A stretch of DNA of 41,244 nt from Smittium mucronatum (taxonomy: Eukaryota > Kickxellomycota > Harpellomycetes > Harpellales > Legeriomycetaceae): positions 1 through 41,244 of the forward strand of contig LSSL01001278.1 in assembly GCA_001953115.1 (NCBI GenBank), written 5' to 3'. The notes beneath the pieces were generated by a model. It made no database searches, was not told the origin of the DNA, and saw only the letters and a program-made list of their open reading frames with translations. The translations under genes and the position numbers were made by a program. Shown here in pieces: positions 36,955 to 41,244 of the stretch. Positions within the stretch are counted from its first letter, which is position 1, and every line of letters begins with the position of its first letter.

Positions 36955-37545
36955 GTGAAATAACTTGCTATGTTTTAGGCGCTTAATGATGTGCATTTCG
37001 AATTACACTAAACTAAAATTTCACACAATATTTTACTATTCTTTGTTGGGAGTAGTGGAGACAGATAACAGCGATTCGGAGGACAGTGATTTCAGAATAT
37101 AAACATCTCCAAACAGTAGAAGCGATCTTTTGGCTTGGCTGAGACACAGTTTAGTGCAAAATTACAGCTTTTGATGTTCAGGAGGATCCCAGCGTCTAGT
37201 GGCTATTTGTAGGAAAGCCATGTCGATCAAACCCACGTATAGGTAAGAGCCTAATTTTATTAATCCTGTTAGAATTATGCTTTGACTAGGAGCTCATTAG
37301 CTTCAATAAAAGATTTTTTATTGACAAAGAGCTTAGATATTTACTACATTTATCTCAGTAATGCGCCTTGAAGTTATGCCAAGGGGGTCTTTCGGTTGGT
37401 ATATTTCACCCTTTTTCCGAGATAATTAGCTGTTATTTCGGCATAAGAGATTATTTTAGTTATGATAATAGTCTTTTCTATACATCTTATTCTTTTTTTC
37501 ATATTTTATAAGTATTTTTTAATGAAGTTATTTTAAAATAAAATC
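36955..37545 (+). repeat. Dispersed repeat, copy B (about 590 bp)
   Basis: Inverted relative to copy A and alignable from GTGAAATAACTTGC to TTATTTTAAAATAAAA. Key shared words are TTTCACACAA, GGGAGTAGTGGAGA, GGAGGACAG, AGCTATTTGTAGGAAAGCCA (as GGCTATTT... here), CTGTTAGAATTA, GACTAGGAGCTCATTAG, TTGACAAAGAGCTTA and TTTCGGTTGGTA. No long ORF. Homology may continue about 400 bp further downstream; see findings. Confidence 0.8.
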
Positions 37546-40500
37546 GTGTTATACTAAAAAAATGAAGAAATTTTAATCAATTTGCACATATTTTTTTCGA
37601 AGTTTCATTTAGAAAAGATTTAGATTTATTAAATATAACAAATTGTAATTATCTATTTTTAATGATAGAAACATGCTTTTATTTTAGTGTTATTATAAAG
37701 AAAAATTTACTTGATAATTGAAAGAATAAATTCAATAATTTTATTGATTTTTTCAATAATTTTATTTAAAAAATCTGATCACAATCAAATATGGATCAAA
37801 TCACCAAAAAAATATCATATCCATCGAATATCATATACACATAAAATATATATGTGGTTTTCTTGGTCTGGTGAAGACTTCTTCCTCAAAGTTATCCGTT
37901 CCTTTGAAGTTTCGTCTTTTTCCTACCGACTCCCAGGCTATTCATGAAAGTTTGTATACTTTTCTGTATTCATAGTAATTCGGTTTTTTATTTACAAAAT
38001 AAAATTTTTTTGAGGTTTATTTTGGCATTTTTTTTCTTTTTATTGTTTTTTTTACTATGAAATATTTTTGAGAGTATTAATTAAAGGGGAGAAAAAAAAC
38101 TGTTGAAAATATTTAAGAATTAATATCTTTAGTTATTTTAATATCAGAAAAATTTTATTTTAAAGTTTCTAAAATTTAGTAGACTAACTATAATAATTTT
38201 TTAGTGGATTTTAATTATATCTGAAGCTTGTTTTTTTATTCTTTGGAATTCGGATACATTGCTTTTATACAATGATTTTTTTCTGGAATTTTTCTCTACT
38301 TGATATTCAACTTTCTTTCCTTTTAAATTTATTTTTCTTTGATATAATATAACCTGATTAGTATAATTTAATATTCTTGAAGTACCGTGTTAGAAAAATT
38401 TTATCACTTTGTAAGCTGATATCTTTTTAAATCAATTTTCAAAGAAAATGACCTCTTTTCAAATTGAATTCTTTGAAAATAGATATTTAAATTTTGTATT
38501 ATTATCTTTTTTTCTATTTTTTTAAATAATATATTTTGATTTAATAAAGCCATTAGTTATTATTTTAATTGTAAGAGTTCCATTATTTTCTTATTAGAAC
38601 TTCCGTATACATATAATATGTGTATGTGTATGTGTGAGATTGTCTTTGAGGATTAATTCTAAAAATTCTATTTTTATCAAAAAAGAGATTTTATATTTTT
38701 AAAGCGTAGAAATTATAATATATCAAGTGTGCTTTTGGGATTTTATTGGGCTATTTGTCATTTAATTTCATAATAGCAATTATTTGAATATTTAAAAAAA
38801 CTTGGTATTAAAAAGAACCCAATATAATGATAAATCCATAAAATGGTAACTCTAAATTTAATGTGATAAAAATTTTGCTAATTTTGATAGAAAATGCTTT
38901 ACGATTTTTATTTAGCAATTTCTTTATAAAATCGCATAAAATTTGATATTTTCTTTCAAATATCATAAAATTATTATTTTTATTATAATATATAAATATA
39001 ATAATTTTTAATTTGGTATTTTTTATATCTCAGTATAAAGAGTTATAAATTTTTTTTTCTATATCAATCTAAAATGTACTTATATTTATATTGTTTGCTA
39101 TTTGTTAAAATATACATTTGGGTTTTTAGCCATTAATTTTTTTTAGAAAAGTGTTTGAATTATTGTACCTAATAATTTATTGGTGCATAAAATTGCATTC
39201 GATTATTTTTTAAAAAACTTTATTAAAAAAATTACAAAATAATTTAGCTATAAAATATTAAATTTTGATAATAAATTTTTATTTTAAAAAAAACAATATT
39301 ATTTTAAAATTCATGATAAAAAAGATTATTTTCGAAAAATAGGCATTGAAAAATTTTAACTTTTAGACTTAATTATCTGTGTAGGAAAATTTTTTGGGTC
39401 GCTTATACAGAAGCTCTTTTTTAAAATGATATAAGCTTTACTTTTAAGTAATGATATGATCAATTATTATTTCCTAATCACTATTAATGATTATAATTAC
39501 ATAACCCTTTACTTTTTTGCTTTTCTTATTTTAAACATTGTGTTTTATTAAAATTCAACCATAAAAGTGAATTTTAAATCACACATTTTTGGTGAAATAA
39601 TTATTTTATTGGATCTATTAAAAAAAAATTTTTTGACAAAATTTATAGCCATTTATAAATAGTAAAAATATTTTTTGAATTAAAAAATTATTATTAACTT
39701 TCAAAGTGGGTATAAAGTATTTTTATATTAACAAAAAAAAATTACGTCCCAAAATTACAATTAAATTTCAAATTAAGTATAATAAATGTACTTAATCTTA
39801 TTTTTTTAAACTTTCAAATCAAATATGAAAAAAATTAAATTAATAAAGGATCTTTTTTCTCCAAAGATAAAATATGTTTTCTAGAAATGTTTATCGAAAA
39901 TTAAACTGTATCAATTTCTGTTTTAAATAACAGTAATTATCAATATAGTTTTAAAATACTCAATTTTAGTATAAATTCATTGAGCTAAAACCTACAGATT
40001 CAAGCTTTATCCAAGTATATATTTTTTTAAAAAAAATTTAATATCCATGAATAAAAACATTATTTATCCTAAAAGCTATTTATGATATTACTTTTGATCT
40101 AATTTATATATAATTCGTTTAAGCTATTACATCTCTCTTCATAGGATTGATATAATCAAATTTTTATAAGCAAAATTATAAATCTAAAGTGAAACAGCCG
40201 GAAAATGTCTATACTTATTTTAAAATCCCCCAAATACATTGAAATTAATATTTCAATATTTATTTTATTTTTCATAAATTAATTTAATGATATAAACTCT
40301 ATTAAACTTTATTTTTAATACCTTTTTAAAAACCCTTTTTTTATCCGTTTAAAGCGCAAAAAAATTATGTCAGAGATTTTAAAAACTAAATTAAAACTAA
40401 ATTATATTTGAAAAAATATTCAAAGCTAATAATTTAAATTTAAATCGAAAAAAAGCCAAATTTTATTAATCTGGTATAGCAATTCTTATAAAATTTTTAA

Positions 40501-41244
40501 AATTAAGGTATTTAAAAATTTTATTTTATTTTTTAAACCGATATGATTAAACGAACTAGATTTTTTTTTCTATTATTTTATGCAAATTTTAACCTTTTTT
40601 ATTTTTATTCAGGATAAATTATTGAATTCTAAGAAAAATTCTAATGTAATCCTATATAAAAAATTAAAAAAACATGATTTAAAAATATATTTATAGTCAA
40701 AAATAATTAAATAAAATATTTTTTTTGTTTTTATTAGGATTCAAAAATTATATTGGGTCTTCTATTAACCACTGTTTAGCTATAATATGACAAAATTTTA
40801 GATAATTTATAAAAAATGGGGGAAAAAAAACTTTTATAACAGATAAAAGAGCTAAAAATTCCCTAATAAATTAAAATTGGTAAATTGAATGATTAATATA
40901 TATTGCTTGGTAATTATTAAAAAATCGAGATAAATCGCTGAAAAAATATTAAAAAATACAAATATTAAATTATAAGCAAATTTAAATCATTAAATGGAAA
41001 TATATATAATCATTTTATCTATTTTTATTTTTAAATCTATTCGTTTTACAATGGAGTTTAATTGTATATATTAGTGATTATTCTTTAAAGTAATTGATTT
41101 TAATATCAAAATATGTATATTTATAAATTTTAATTTAATATATGGAACTGATATCTTAAAATAGAAACTGAACTTAAATATTCAATCAGTAAAATAATAA
41201 AACGATTTTCATATTTCTTTTTACCATTTTATGATATTACCGTC
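37546..41244. other. AT-rich desert to the window end, no supported gene
   Basis: One less AT-rich island occurs at 37855-37945, inside a 78-codon ORF (37711-37947, + strand) whose last part reads FEVSSFSYRLPGYS. It is more likely the distal part of repeat B than an exon. The remainder is A and T runs with a TG-rich microsatellite near 38617-38634. Confidence 0.5.

Noticed and set aside
37711..37947. 78-codon ORF as a coding exon
   Set aside because: The less AT-rich part coincides with the probable distal end of repeat B, and no splice partner or domain is seen.

Overview
The window is nuclear DNA of a eukaryote. Two genes can be reconstructed with confidence, and both are split by short GT-AG introns of about 60 to 195 nt. 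TGA and TAG serve as stops and TGG as tryptophan, so the standard code fits. The intergenic DNA is extremely A+T-rich. One gene is a complex I assembly factor, so the organism should respire with complex I. The two proteins look animal- or fungus-like (ARS2 keeps an RRM, a C2H2 finger and a C-terminal DLDAP motif), but I cannot name a lineage. An AT-rich early-diverging fungus or a reduced animal would both fit.

Positions 1 to about 4,800 are a less AT-rich, gene-bearing block. It holds a six-exon NDUFAF6 homologue on the + strand (2020-3647). Head to head with it is a small unrecognised two-exon ORF on the - strand (1457-1776). A tentative two-exon - strand gene fragment lies at 4404-4819. 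Pyrimidine-rich and poly-C tracts are common here.

Positions 4,820 to 16,800 are a gene desert interrupted by a 567-base assembly gap with poly-C on both sides. It contains a degenerate inverted repeat built on CCAAATGG-like words (6828-7326) and one copy of a dispersed repeat (15144-15737).

Positions 16,801 to 19,731 carry a complete ARS2/SERRATE gene on the - strand with five coding exons and a probable 5' UTR intron. Its three upstream coding introns are multiples of three and contain no in-frame stop, so the reading frame stays open when they are unspliced. The last intron has an immediate in-frame stop.

Positions 19,732 to 41,244 are a second AT-rich desert. It contains hairpins and a relic repeat near 20.2-21.0 kb, a 49-bp tandem duplication, a roughly 300-bp-arm inverted repeat at 31.05-32.02 kb with a fragment at 35.5 kb, and two more copies of the dispersed repeat (33.35 and 36.95 kb). 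I found no tRNA, rRNA, CRISPR array, bacterial operon or viral gene. The two recognised genes work in separate processes (mitochondrial complex I assembly and nuclear capped-RNA metabolism), and nothing in the sequence links them functionally.
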